DNA from: Dallia pectoralis
Taxonomy: Eukaryota; Chordata; Actinopteri; Esociformes; Umbridae
Assembly (NCBI GenBank): GCA_029465975.1
Contig: CM055730.1
Coordinates: forward strand, 13,292,767 to 13,356,766
DNA length: 64,000 nucleotides
Reading direction: 5' to 3'
In this document: one piece after another, positions 24,516 to 37,539 of the stretch
Numbering within the stretch: position 1 is the stretch's first letter
Layout of the letters: the number at the start of each line of letters is the position of its first letter
Translations under genes and position numbers: made by a program
The notes under the pieces: model-generated
What the model saw: only the letters and a program-made list of their open reading frames with translations
Database searches by the model: none
Told to the model about the DNA's origin: nothing

Positions 24516-26300
24516 GCTTTTCCGAGATGGCAGTGATGCACATTGTGTTACTGAAGACATTCAGCGCAAAGCTTTTCTAATCGCAATATATTAAGTTATT
24601 ACACATGAACACATGAACAAGGACCATCTAATGTTGTTTTTGGGGGGAAGATGATGGAAATGGATGCAGCGGACATCGACAGTCATTGTGGAGTACAACC
24701 AATAAGGCATGGTGCCTGGCTGGCGGACCTGCGGTGACTCGCTTATCGCCTAGATCGCCTTGGGAATAGAGATGATGACTTGCTATTGTTCGTGCACATC
24801 CGGGCGCCCACTGCTATAACATATCAAATCGAAAGGTGTATTTTTGCATAACAATGCAATGCAATAGGAACATAGGCCATGTGTTTAGGAGTGGTTATAA
24901 ATGGCATCAGCTTCTGTCGAAATGTCTACAGACATCCACTTTTAGCCAATATTGTATAATCCGTATAAAGAATTTGCATTTTTTAAATGTTTTTTTTTCA
25001 TATATAGCTTACTTTTTGAAACAGCAATCAAGATCACTGGATAACTTGCCGTGTTACATTTTATTATGTAGTTGACAGTTTTTTGTGTTGCATGTTTCAT
25101 TTCCATTGCTACCAACATGTTTTTGTCACACAAATTGTGACAATGTTTTCGGTATTTGCTCGAGACCAAAACGAGCAAATGCATGGCAATCAGATAACTA
25201 CAATAACGTTTTGTCCCCAAATGCCAACCAGGCGTCAACCACAGTGTATGCGTCAACTTTATCTCCGTGCACTTTAACCATCCTGTAAACTTTTTAAATC
25301 TGTAGCCTAACAAACATGTTATTTCCCAGTTTTAATGGAATGAATGGCTGACCTTTTTATTCAGAAGTTTACCTTTCAAGGACGGTTAGTCATTTCTATT
25401 GGTAATTGCTACACATCTTTCACATAATTAAATTTACCCACACAAAGTAGTCAACATTTTTGACAAAATGTGACGTATGTCGACCTGCATCGTATTTTAA
25501 CTGCACATCCGGTTTTTATAACATATATGTCATTGTTTTAATATTCTTATACGATATTACTTTACTCACTTACAACCTGAGGCTGGAAAAGTGGTTTATA
25601 AGACGAACTGTCTTTCTGATCTTGCACTTAAATCTCCACGAAATGCATTCCGATACGCCTTCATACTGTATGTTCATGATCGCCAGCAGTATAGGTATCA
25701 TCTTATCTCTGTATTAAATGAAGTAGGCCTAGTATTAGAAATAAGCTTAATATGGGCCAGTTCTGTGTGGAAGTGTAATTAGTAAGAAGCTTGGTAATTT
25801 ATCAATCAATATAAGTAGGCCTAGACAGTTATTCGATTTTTATTTCAGAAACTATATAAAAATTCAGTTATATTAACCTTCTTGTTATTACTAGTCATAT
25901 TATTTCGTTATTAAAATTGTCATGGTCATTAGATGTATTATTACATGTGCCATACCTTCTTTAAATGATGATTTTGATGATAAAAGCGCTGTGAAATGAC
26001 TTAAATTAATGGAAGTAGATAGCACTTTTTGTCCATTACAAAATATATAGACTAAAGTATTTGTCTTGTTTAGTCACTGTGTATTTATATTGTTGTGGCT
26101 TTACCATGTCTATTTGTATGGAACGATGTGAAATGTGGAAAAATGGGCCTAGTACTTTTTGCTAGAAATTATACCATGACAACATTTGAAATTGTTGCCA
26201 TTATGTTGTATAGCGTATATACAGTAGATTCCCATGTCCATAAGTATTGGTTTAGGCTTGAATAGTTTAACCCACTTAATAAATGGTCTGTTATGTTCAC
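24516..26300 (+). other. Probable cyp26c1 3' UTR and downstream DNA
   Basis: No further exon was seen. The first canonical AATAAA I found lies at 26278-26283, which would imply a 3' UTR of about 1.77 kb. An ATTAAA variant near 25717 is an alternative. Either could be used, and I cannot place the cleavage site. Confidence 0.4.
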
Positions 26301-28070
26301 TTGAACACGGAATTCTATTATTTACTCACAATATTTGTAGATCAAATTACTTACAGACGATGAATGGAATTTGCAGGAGATTGCGAGCACCTTGAGAGTT
26401 AACGAGCATGGAAGTATGTGAACCATTATTGATCACCTCTAAGGTGACGGCTTTGCTACAAATGCTATATCTAAATTGTGTATTCAAGGTTAAAACAATT
26501 AAAGTTTGCCATTTAAAATGTGAGACTTGATTTGTCCTAACGAAAAATGTATTACACCCGAGAACAAAAATTGCCATTCATTTTGCCATTCATTTTACAT
26601 GAATACAAATATTTCTTAATCTTGTTGTACTTTGCTTTGTAATCTGGGACAAGCTACTTTTGCTGCTTGATCATGAGCCAATGACAACACAGAATATGAA
26701 TATATTTTCATCCTTGATTATCTCATGGGGGCATACATGCTAATATAGGCCTTTTCTCATTCTCTACCAAAATCGGATGACAGAAATTAATCAAATAATA
26801 TTTGTCTACCTCACCTGGAATAACAGATTGAGAGAAACTTGCGTTGTCAAAATGTACGAAATGGATTTAGATACTGATGCAAACCCCCTCTTAAATTACA
26901 TGTGCTAAAAGGCCCTGTAGCGGGTTTTTGGATGGACAGTCAACTTGACAACGTTTTGGCACTGGAGTTCACACGAATGTCACGGTCGGTGTTGTAGGTC
27001 ACATCTAGGTCAGCGCATGGGGAGGGGAAAGCGCCACCCTGCCCCCCAGCTCTGGTAGAATTGAGTTAATGGTTTTCAACGATAGGTCTGCAAACAGTGA
27101 TCCGAAGTGCTTGATGGCATCGCCAATTAAAAGCAATCTATTTATTAATTTTTAAATTAAAAGACTTGCCATTGCAGGGATATAGCTACTGATTTGCTAT
27201 AGATTCAATAATGGATGTCTTCTTGGACATTAATCAATGTACAATTGATTTTGGCAGATCAACCCTGATTAGTCTTTGATCAGTCTTAGAGTCAGACTTG
27301 GTCGAGTGATTACAACACTGAGTAGGTCCAAATAAGCATATATACATATTTGATATAGAATTAGAAAATGCAATATGATTAATTGCCATATAGGCTATTT
27401 TATTTTCGGGGTATATGTGTAACCAAAATACGACGTATAGCCCACGCAAATTTAACTGTTAAACATTTGGTCTGATCTAAGGAAATAGGAGCTTTGGGGA
27501 TGACGTGTGAAATATACAAACGCTTAGACAGCAGATCACCAACTTCTTCCTCCCCATTAAGCAAAGTTGAAAAATATGTATCCCAGCAATTAGCTCATAT
27601 ACATTTCCACAGGATTCTCCTCGAAATCGTGATTTACGCCTTACTGGTTACATCACTTTGAATGTTGTTGCTCCTACTCGAGGTAACGAGAAAGAAACGT
27701 TGAGAAATGTATGTAGTTGGTAAATGTCATTCATCATTCTCTTTTACCTGGTCATTGGGAGCCTTGGCGAGGCTCTTCAGCTGATAATACAGGTAAATGA
27801 TAAAAGGAAACTAAATTTAAGCTCAGTTCCTCCCTATTGGCAGTTCGTACCAAGCTGCTGTAGATTAGTTATGATTATGTCTACGCCTGAAGTCTCCTGA
27901 AAAAGTAGACCCCATTAAATGAATAGCTACATTTATATTATATATTGAAGTCCATTCATACATTGTTTTCTTTTTTCTAAAAATAATTATTGTTAATAAA
28001 ACTTTCTCCGTTATAAAGGATAAACAGTCATCTAGAACTATGTTAGAGTGTGAAATGCACATTCAAATAG
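26301..28070. other. Gene-free stretch, nothing recognised
   Basis: AT-rich intergenic sequence, with a GC-richer patch near 26990-27060. No gene, array or transposase motif was seen. Confidence 0.5.
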
Positions 28071-28074
28071 GTTA

Positions 28075-29010
28075 CATCTTACATGTCCAAATTATTAGAC
28101 CATCTGCTGTTGCACGTGGAATTAAAATACATATATAACAAATGTACAAGTCACAATCTTTAATCAAGGACTGTATTGAATTGACTGTACATCTCACAAA
28201 CAGGAGCACCATCTCTGAGTTCATAATCCTCTGATGAGCCAAAACATCATAACATGTTTCGATACGCCGAGGCATGGACTCTACAAGACCCCTGAAGGGG
28301 GGGTCCTGTGGTATCTGGTACCAAAACATTAGCAGCAGATCCTTCAAGTCCTGGAAGTGGCGAGGTGGAGCCGCTGTGGACTGAATTTGTTGGTCCAGCA
28401 CATCCCACAGATACTCAATCCAATTGAGATCTAAGGAATTGGGAGGGCATGGCAGCACCTTGAACTATTCATCACGTTCCTCAAACCATCCCAGATCAAT
28501 GTGTGTGGTTAGCTAAATGAAGCCACTGCCATCAGGGAATGTCATCGCCATTTAGGGGTGATCCTGGTCTACAATGCTGATTGCATCAAATTCAAGTCTA
28601 CCTGAATACCCAGACCCAGGGTTTCCCAGTAGAACATTGCCCCGAGCATCACACTCCCTCCACCTGCTTGTCATTTTGTCCACAGTGCATCCTGGTGCCA
28701 TCGTTTCCCCAGGGAAACTGTGCACAAGTAAACGGCCGTCTAAGTGATGCCAAATAAAAACGGGAATCATCCGACCAGGGAATCTAACTGGGAATCATCC
28801 GACTGGAAATCATCCAACCAGGGGACCACATTTCACTACTCCAACGTCCAGTTCCATCGCTCGCAGTCCCATTTTAGGCACTTTGTCGGTGGACAGGGGT
28901 CATCATGGGCACTCAGACTGGCCTTACGGCTACACATCCCCACACACAGCAGGGTGCGATGTACTGTGTGTTGTGACACATTTCTCCTGCAGTGATTTTC
29001 TGCGATTTGT
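28075..29010 (-). mobile_element. Decayed Tc1-family transposon
   Basis: Read on the minus strand, fragments of a DDE transposase appear in the right order: a DDSRF-type word near 28770, a run resembling the conserved CTVDKMTSRWRECDA block near 28640-28690, a pseudo-catalytic block near 28550, and the C-terminal PNSLDLNWIEYLWDVLDQQ near 28385-28440, followed by LVESMPRRIETCYDV near 28240-28290. These match, from memory, a widespread fish Tc1-like family. Stops and frameshifts disrupt the frame, and no intact TIR was identified. Confidence 0.75.
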
Positions 29011-29034
29011 GCCAAAGTTTTTTCTAATAATCAC

Positions 29035-29215
29035 TTAGACGTTTCAAATTATCAACTTGGATTAGCAAACATAACATGCCATTGGAACACAAATGATAGT
29101 TGCTAATTATGGGTCAATTTACAGCATTAACAATGTCTACAGTGTATTTCTGATCAATCTGATGTTATGTTAATAAAGAAAAAAATGCTTTTTTAAAAAC
29201 AAGGACATTTTAATG
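29035..29215. mobile_element. Second, truncated copy of the 3.3-kb MITE family
   Basis: Shares cttggattagcaaacataac, catgccattggaacac, caatgtctacagtgtatttc and tgatgttatgttaat with the element at 3291-3671. The left TIR end is absent and the right end has decayed (ccagttttgg). It abuts the Tc1 copy at 28.1-29.0 kb, so one may have inserted into or beside the other. Confidence 0.6.
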
Positions 29216-29479
29216 TGATTCCAGTTTTGGATGATGTAACTCCCAAGGGAATTATAAACACCTTAAAACACTTCTTTTTGTTGTCTTATCAACAGACAAA
29301 AACATTTTGTAACGCATAAAGTTTTACTTGAACATTTCAATCGCCTGCATGTGGAAGGTTTTTAATTAAAAAAATATGTTACGAAAGTTTTATTCTGATT
29401 TTGAATCTGTTATAATCTTAACCATTTTCATTGTCCTAATTTCCTGACAAAGCTTAGAGACTATTTTAGATCTGGTGGT

Positions 29480-29655
29480 TTCAATCCTGAATGCTCATTG
29501 GCTGAAAACCATAGCGTATGTGTCCAATAAGGCACAAGGGGGTATAGTATATGGCCAATATTGCTTGCTTACACACCAAGTGGATTATGTCCAGAATGCG
29601 TATTGGCTGATAGCTGTGATAAATGACCCAGTATACCACGAGTATGACATCACAT
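29480..29655. mobile_element. Palindromic MITE-like repeat remnant
   Basis: Contains paired words typical of a palindromic fish repeat known to me from salmonids: a gaatgctcattggctgaaa segment, caataaggcacaaggggg, gtatatggccaatat, and near the other end gaatgcgtattggctgata and gtataccacgagtatgaca. The middle is eroded. Family assignment is from memory. Confidence 0.5.
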
Positions 29656-29699
29656 TACTTTGTACTGTTGTTTGATTGTTTTACCGTATGTCTGGTTGT

Positions 29700-31373
29700 A
29701 ATTCTGTTGGCAATAGTTTCAAGTATATTTTTACATTTTTACAGAACATTTTATTTGGATAAGTTTTGATACAAAAGTATTTTATACACTCACAGTATCC
29801 AGTTTGATTAACACACAAGGTCCGTCACACAAGCAGATAAATGCATGAGTATGGAGTTATTACTGCTCAACCAGAGCGGAGCTTAAGGGATATAATCCAT
29901 ACATATTTACATTATTAGTACAACTACATACTGAAAGGTATGAATTTGAAACGTACATCACGAATCCAGGCTTTTCCTTATGCATATGAAGCAAGGGCAA
30001 AACAAAAAACATGCCATGACAAGGACAAAACAGACACCTGCATTCTCATCTGAGTAATAATTTGACTTTTCACTTTGTAGCAGGGTGGATGAAAACATTG
30101 ATTGAAAACATGATTTTCATGTCGGATGCACTCCTGCCCGCTGTTGAGCAACATCATGTTCACTAACTAAATCGAACCAATTAGCAGTACATTAATATGA
30201 TTTATAATTGAGAGGGAGAGGCATTTTAGAGGACGCAACTGGATCAAGAAGAGTTCAGTGATAATAGATCCCTGAGATTACAGTGATCGTGATCGATGGT
30301 GGCATTTCAACTTTCTGTGGAAATAGTTTACTGACAAGTAAATTAAATGAAAACAACTACCAAGCAAAAAGAGCAATTTCATAATCAAAGTGCATTTCAT
30401 CTTTCTTTTCGGTGAAATGCTTTATTGGCCAATAAAATCCATACCATAAACAAGTAGGTTCATGCTCTCCCAGCACTTCTGCTCTCCACTTTTGTGCGTT
30501 TCAGTCCAAAGGCAATTTGGCGTTAAGCGATAAGGGACAGTGATTTTGGAGTCAAATTTCAAGGTCTGAATTTGTAGAGTATATTTTTGCAGTATTCCAA
30601 ATAATGAGAAAACCCACAAGCAATCAGATATATAGTACTCCAACAAGTTTTTTTTAAATTTCACAAGAAACTGACAAAAATACTTTCAGGAGAACGTATT
30701 TAAGACATAAGGGAATGTCAGTATAGTTTTCCAAATGTAATAAAAACAATGTTTCTTTATTGGCATTAAAGAAACACATCTCAGATTAAGTAAGGATAGC
30801 CATATAACTTCAATAAAATACATGAAAATGTGTAACTTTCATATACTCTACAGTGACATTCAGTACGGTTAAGGTTATTATCAAAACTACATTAATAGTG
30901 AAAAAAATAAACAGTGTTCAAGCATTATCCAGAGCTCCAACAAACTGGTAATGTGCTAAACAAAACTAGAAGTAATTTTGACCATGTATTTGATTTCAGA
31001 TTATCCTTACCGCGCACACACTACTCAACTAACAACCGGGTCAATTCACAAGCCAATAGGTGTCACTAATGACCAGTTTATGGGCAGTACCAGTTAATGG
31101 GCAAAAGTGAAGCGGGTTTTATTTGTTGTTGTCTCTGTCTGGGTGAGGTCCGTAGAAGGAAGAATGGATTCAGGTTCCGGATACGATAACATTGGTGGTT
31201 TATATTCCCGTCACCACAGCAAACACGGCAATAACGCACGCATGTGTACTTAAACAAAATCAAAAGGAGTGTGACACCGCGCAACTATAATGTCCCACTT
31301 CTCAAAGGAGGCAATATTGATATGACGCAACTCACCGAGTAGACATGTAACACGCAACAATTCCACACAAACC
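29700..31373. other. Gene-free stretch; right part resembles a retroelement end
   Basis: 29.7-31.08 kb is AT-rich and unrecognised. From about 31090 to 31370 the sequence resembles a common fish interspersed repeat flank (tttatttgttgttgtctctg, ccgtcaccacag), continuing past the 72-bp array to about 31680. I cannot assign a family or find LTR ends. Confidence 0.35.
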
Positions 31374-31575
31374 AAACACAAGGAACCTACATACACTACT
31401 AATGAGGGAATGGGCACCAGGTGTGTGTAATGATGAGACATGACCAAACACAGGGAACCCATATACTCTACTAATGAGGGAATGGGCACCAGGTGTGTGT
31501 AATGATGAGACATGACCAAACACAGGCAACCCATATACTCTACTAATGACGGAATGGGCACCAGGTGTGAGTGAT
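31374..31575. repeat. 72-bp tandem repeat, about 2.8 copies
   Basis: Units begin aaacacaagg or aaacacaggg at 31374, 31446 and 31518, giving a 72-bp period. The first copy is diverged and the last is partial. A displaced copy lies 1.1 kb to the right (32687-32747). Confidence 0.9.
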
Positions 31576-32686
31576 GACGCGACCAGACAATGATGTGACG
31601 GAGGAACGGTGGAGCTAGAAGACCATTGAAGACGAACGCCGAAGCCCGTCCGTAGGTGGCGGTAAAATGTCTTCGAAGGGAGCTGTTGCAGTTGTATGAT
31701 TTCAGAGAGAGAACTCCACATTCAGAAATACAGAATCTAAGATATGGATTTACACATTTTACCTGAAATAATTAGATAAACTTGAGTCTAACATTGAAAA
31801 AATCGAATTCTAAATGTTCATCTGCAGTACATCTCAGCATATCTTAATACATTTGGAAGATTGTCTTTCTTTTATAATTACTTAATATAGACTCAATAAT
31901 TAACAAATATAGCAAAGTCATACTTATTTGTCTTGACCTGACCCAGCATTAACAATACTATCAGTCATTCAGGATAACATAATGTGATAAATTAATGAAT
32001 CGTAAACAGAATTGTATTGCTTGTATTATAGTAATTGTTCTATATTGACAATTATGTGGAAAATGACATAAAAACATGATCCCCATGAAGCAAATAACGT
32101 TGATCGTCTCCTAAAATGGGCATGGCAGGTCTGTGTTGACTTGATGGTTAGCAAACAAAATCTTCTCATACTCAATGTGTTGGATGCGGGAGAAATTGTT
32201 ATGGATAAAAGACCTGAGCGACTTTGAAAAGGGGCTATTTGTAATGGCCAGACGACTGGGCACGAGCATCACTGAAACGGTCAGACTTGTGAAGTGGTCA
32301 ATGCTAAATAAAAGCATATTCATTCAATTTTAACCATCAACAAAGCAGGAGCTATGCCCATTTATAAAGCCAGACATCCCAGTGGGCATATGCCATTATT
32401 CATGATTAAGTCAAAAGTATACATTCTTGTGGTAGCAGACATTAGTGTGAAAGTATTCAAAACAGTTAGCTTGCTGTGATTGATTCAGTGGTTAGCTTCA
32501 AAGCAGACTGTTCTACACTGATGTGTAATGCAATATTCAGCTGCCATATTCAGCTTCACTCACATGTGTGCTACACATTAGTACGGATAGAGTACTAACC
32601 GTAGAGATTGCTCATGAGATAACATTTGTGTCCTGATGAGCGTCTTTGGACTGGTCTGATAAGTGAACCCTCTTCATGTTTATCTC

Positions 32687-32747
32687 AAACACAGGGAACC
32701 CATATACTCTACTAATGAGGGAATGGGCACCAGGTGTGTGTAATGAT
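32687..32747. repeat. Solitary displaced copy of the 72-bp repeat unit
   Basis: By eye, 61 bases are identical to positions 31446-31506 of the array, in the same orientation. Sequence on both sides is unrelated to the array. Confidence 0.85.
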
Positions 32748-34745
32748 CTCCCAACTGCTTTTACTTTTAGCTTTCTTTCCTCCGGATTGTAGCTAGTGTA
32801 AAATAACTATTTGCTTATAGATCGTAGAGATTGCAATCAAACCACTGTAAAAGTTAGATAAATTAATATTATTACCAATAGACATGACAAGAAATGACAC
32901 AATACAATGTTTTCCCTCAACCTTCTATTGAGTAAATATATACAGAACACACAAAAGAGTAAAGCCACAAACAATACCCTGATCACATGATTCAGAACAA
33001 GGAAGATGAACGTAAAAATATAACAGAGTGAGAACAGAATCCGCTCGTTTTGACCTTAAACAGAAAAGGACACAAGCTGTTCACGCAGGAGGAATAAGGC
33101 CCAAATTAAACAAGGATCTGCCAAGGTGAGAGATAATTGTTGGCTTTGTCAGACAACATCTGTTAGTGCGGCATTCCAGAAGCCTCTGAAGACAAGCTGA
33201 AACCTCCAGAGTTCATGACTGACAAAGGCCTCTGGCTGTTTCCTCTGGAGTTCACCCTCCTCCATTTTCATCACAGTAAAGTGAATTTGGCATGATAGTG
33301 GAAAAGGGGAGAGATTAGGAGATGATATGCTGCACATTTGTGCTATTATCCTACTACCTGGCACAGTTAAAACAAAGCACATCGTGCAAGCAAAGTGCTT
33401 GTCAAGTTTCAATGACATTGTTTCAGCTGCGTCAATGTCAGCTTGAAAAACACTTGGGGTTGACCAAAAAACATCCGGGTTTGAGTCTAAATAGCCTGGT
33501 GCCATCACTCTGTGTCGAACAGGTGAGTAGAGGTTTGTATTTGTTTGTGTGCATGCATTGTGTAGGCTCTTGTACAGTATTTAGGAGTGTATGTCTACTG
33601 GTAAATAAGCAAACCTAACCCTGAGATAATATATAGCTACGGTTGAATTTTTTTGTGTTAGCAGTTCAAACCTCACCTTGTAAACAATTGGGTTGGTCGC
33701 ATGCTTGCATTTACAGTGAACTCCCAGCCCCGAAGCATGGTAAAATGCGAGAGGAAACAGATTTCATCACCAAATAACTGCAAAAACTTGTTTCATGGCA
33801 GCCTGTGCCTAAAGGTTCAGACAGAGTTCGGAGAAAAGTGAAAACAAACCGCGCTAAATCAAGTGTCTGAGGTTTACTGTTTAAGTTTCCTAAAGACGAA
33901 GAGTTCTAGGATGAACTTCAGGAGGCCTCATGAACTTTTATAGCCGATAGAGCAAATAAACACAAGGAGACTCGGACAGGGTTGTTTATGCTCAGAAACA
34001 CTGTCTGGGATTGATAACCACTGTACTACTGTGCCACATACTAGCAGAAGTTCAAAAGTTCAACTGAACCATGAACTCTGTCAGGGCACAGCAGGCAGTT
34101 CCAGTCATCTGCATTGAATAAAAGAGACAGATAAGCCAGGAGCAGTATAGAACATCCCACATTCAATAGGTGTCACAACTCGTGTTTTCCTCCCTGTCCT
34201 TCTGGATTCATTTATGACCCCGTGATGCCCCCACACCTGCAATACGAGCAGACGTACAGTTACCGTCGATTAAACCAAAGTGTGGCGGTTCAGTCTTTCC
34301 ATTCAGTTTTGTGGCATGTGTTTGTTTTGGGCTGCCCTGACCAGAGTCCAAGAGAAGGGGTCCTGAATGCCAGTGTGAGGAGGGACCCTCAGTGTGTGTG
34401 TGTGTGTGTGTGTCTGGGGTCGGGTCTGGGAATTAAACTAACAGGTTATGAACCTTAAGAATTTGTTTGGAAATTAGATTTGGGTCGCCCATATCAAAGC
34501 TCAGCAGTTCAAACTTTAGGCCTCACTGGTTCTGGAATGAAAACAGGCCATTTACAGTTTTTTCCAACTTGGTATACCTGGTAAATCATAAGAATTGAGT
34601 TTAAGTTAGTAGCCTACAGTCTTTCCCTCAATATGCTGTTTTTTGCAGAAGCCATGGAGAAGATGAACAAAAAGCCTTCTCATTTGTTAAAATAGTCATT
34701 CACTTTGTCTCCATTTTACTAAGCAATCAGTAAACAATGATCTAA
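32748..34745. other. Gene-free stretch
   Basis: No gene was recognised. A TG microsatellite lies at 34392-34413. One frame near 33870-33905 reads GLLFKFPKDEEF, faintly like the HRFPKD part of a THAP domain, but stops follow at once. Confidence 0.45.
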
Positions 34746-34749
34746 AGCA

Positions 34750-34935
34750 CATGTGTCAAACCTGTTCCCTGGATGCCCGAGTACCTACAGGTTTTTCCTC
34801 TCACCTTGTAAATGATAGATTAATTAGGTCACTAATTGGTTACGTTCGATCCTCACCTGGTTGATTAGGTCTGAACTGGGAACCAATTTAATGGAAATAC
34901 CAAAAACCTAGATACACTAAAGGCCCTCCGTGGAT
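34750..34935. mobile_element. Short palindromic MITE-like repeat
   Basis: The left arm (ccctggatgcccgagtacct, acaggttttt) and the inverted right arm (aaaaacctagatacactaaa, ggccctccgtgg) face each other about 185 bp apart. Start and centre (catgtgtcaaacctgttcc; gattaattaggtcactaatt) resemble a palindromic repeat common in fish genomes, recalled from memory. The outer part of the right arm is missing. Confidence 0.6.
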
Positions 34936-35297
34936 CTAAAGGTATACTCGAAGACAACAAATAACCACTCACTGGAACCAAACGTATGTCTCCAAATTCA
35001 CTAGTTCTTTTTTCATTGCTGGAATTAGTTCCTTTACGTTTTTTCTTGAACCCAGACAAACTAGCCTCATAGGCTGTGAAAGTCGAAAGTGGTGTCAAGT
35101 TTCAATGCGCAGAATATCCTCTCAGGTGTGTTATTGCAAAATTATTTTTCTCCCACAGAAACCCAGGTACAGCATCACCCTTAAGACAACAAGGTATACC
35201 TGAAAGAGAACTGCTTGCAAGACAGCTCAGATCTGGTCATTAAAAGAACATTTAGATCATTCAGAATAATGTATCTTTTGAAATGTTCATTTCATCA

Positions 35298-35826
35298 TGT
35301 TTTATGAATTAGGCCTATACACATATGGGCGATTATTTATAGTTATGTTTATGAATTAGGCCTACACACATATGGGTGATTATTTATAGTTGTGTTTTAT
35401 GAATTAGGCCTACACACATATGGGTGATTATTTATAGTTGTGTTTATGAATTAGGCCTACACACATATGGGTGATTATTTATAGTTGTGTTTTATGAATT
35501 AGGCCTACACACATATGGGCGATTATTCATAGTTATGTTTTATGAATTAGGCCTACACACATAGGGGCGATTATTTATAGTTATGTTTTATGAATTAGGC
35601 CTACACACATATGGGCGATTATTTATAGTTATGTTTTATGAATTAGGCCTACACACATAGGGGCGATTATTTGTAGTTATGTTTATGAATTAGGCCTACA
35701 CACATATGGGCGATTATTTGTAGTTATGTTTTATGAATTAGGCCTACACACATATGGGCGATTATTTAAAGTTATGTTTTATGAATTAGGCCTACACACA
35801 TATGGGCGATTATTTATAGTTATGTT
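35298..35826. repeat. 47/48-bp minisatellite, about 11 copies
   Basis: Unit: tatgaattaggcctacacac plus atatgggcgattatttatag, with 47- and 48-bp length variants (gttta versus gtttta). Alternating variants (atatgggc, ataggggc, gggtga) are interspersed along the array. The core contains AGGCCT and many units contain CATATG. Confidence 0.95.
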
Positions 35827-35829
35827 TTT

Positions 35830-37235
35830 CATTTATTAAAAAAAAAAATATTTTTAGTGCAACACTAAATATATTAAATATCAAGCCTGTTTTCCAGGGG
35901 TTCTAAAGTGGGCCTAAAGTGTTTCCAGGTACGTGGCATCGTTCTCCCTTAAAAATGTGTTTTGTTCCCCAGAGAAAATGTACCGGCAAAAATAATGACA
36001 TGTACAGTTCAGAAATGACAAGGTACAGACTCTAATGTAAACAAACCTAAGTAATGCCAGTGAGAAAACAGTTTTGTTCTCACACCAGAAGGCGTACGTT
36101 TTGTTTTGTACTGTATCATAGCCAACCAGATGTACAAATCAAATAAAGCCACGATGCACAGGTATTGACTTACAATATGATTAGCTGAATCTGTGTAACA
36201 GTATTAGACAAAAAGTCAAAGGTCCTTATGGCATAGTAATATTAAGTATACAAGCATCACTCTGCCATGTTAAAATCCAACAGCGGAAAACCTCAACCTG
36301 CGTAGAGCTTAACAAGTGACATGGGAACGTCCCAATTATACTTATATATATTTACGTGTCATGCCATTGAGATATAACTATTTCCCAACAAGAGGGGTAG
36401 CTTGAGCTTTGTACCAATGGATCCTGAACGTCTAAATGACCGAGCTCTAACACATTTTCACTAGTCATATGCTTAGTTATGTGGGTCATGGGTTTATACA
36501 AAAGTTATTTTGGTATTGGAAAGATTTTTCAAGTACATCTTAACTATTGTCATTGGAAATCACATAAAATATACAGTGCCGCTAGATTTCTATGTGAAGT
36601 GACAAAAACCTACTTTCAGATATTTCGAGGCATTGGGGTCGATTTAAGATAAGAATCTCCAAATGCACTTTTACCACTATATATTTGTGTCTTATTAAAA
36701 ATGCGGATTTACTTACAGAGGGACTATGTAGACTGTTAACCATTGTACAGGCAGTAGTTACATATGCATTCATACCCTTTTACCAGTCAAAGCGTTGTTT
36801 TGTGTATTTTGAGAGCATTTAGTGGATACACAACCAAATGACCTGAATCTGCCCCTACATGTTTGCTTTCAAGATAATATTCCATTATTAGGATCGAGTG
36901 TCCTAAAAGCAGCATGACTTTCGGGCGAAATGGCTTCTACGAAAGAAAAGGTAGTTTGCTTGACTGGCAGGTAGACTCTTAAAGAACCCTGACACACACA
37001 CATGTCCACCAGGACAAAAGTTTTTTTAAATCTCCGGTGAATTTGTGTGAATAAAGAGAGCCTCCCAAAACTCCTTCATGCGAAAAGACTAATTTGCTTC
37101 TCCTGGCAGGCGCAGGCGGACAAATAAAACAGCAAGAGAGGCATTTTCAACAGTCTACTTTCATTAGACAGCCGCCATGGTGGGAATTTAACTGCATCAG
37201 ACAGCAATGTTGCACATGGAGGGAGGATGACCAGG
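35830..37235. other. Gene-free stretch, nothing recognised
   Basis: AT-rich sequence without a supported gene, array or transposase. Confidence 0.5.
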
Positions 37236-37237
37236 TC

Positions 37238-37537
37238 ACACAGCGAGCACAGGACAGCGAGCACAGGACAGCGAGCACAGGACAGCGAGCACAGGACAGC
37301 GAGCACAGGACAGCGAGCACAGGACAGCGAGCACAGGACAGCGAGCAAAGGACAGCGAGCACAGGACAGCGAGCACAGGACAGCGAGCACAGGACAGCGA
37401 GCACAGGACAGCGAGCACAGGACAGCGAGCACAGGACAGCGAGCACAGGACAGTGGGCACAGGACAGCGAGCACAGGACAGCGAGCACAGGACAGTGGGC
37501 ACAGGACAGCGAGCACAGGACAGCGAGCACAGGACAA
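37238..37537. repeat. 14-bp minisatellite, about 21 copies
   Basis: The unit gcgagcacaggaca is repeated with few variants (gcaaaggaca once; gtgggcacag at two positions about 56 bp, four units, apart). It is purine-rich on the + strand. The long ORFs it creates on both strands are artefacts. Confidence 0.95.
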
Positions 37538-37539
37538 CG

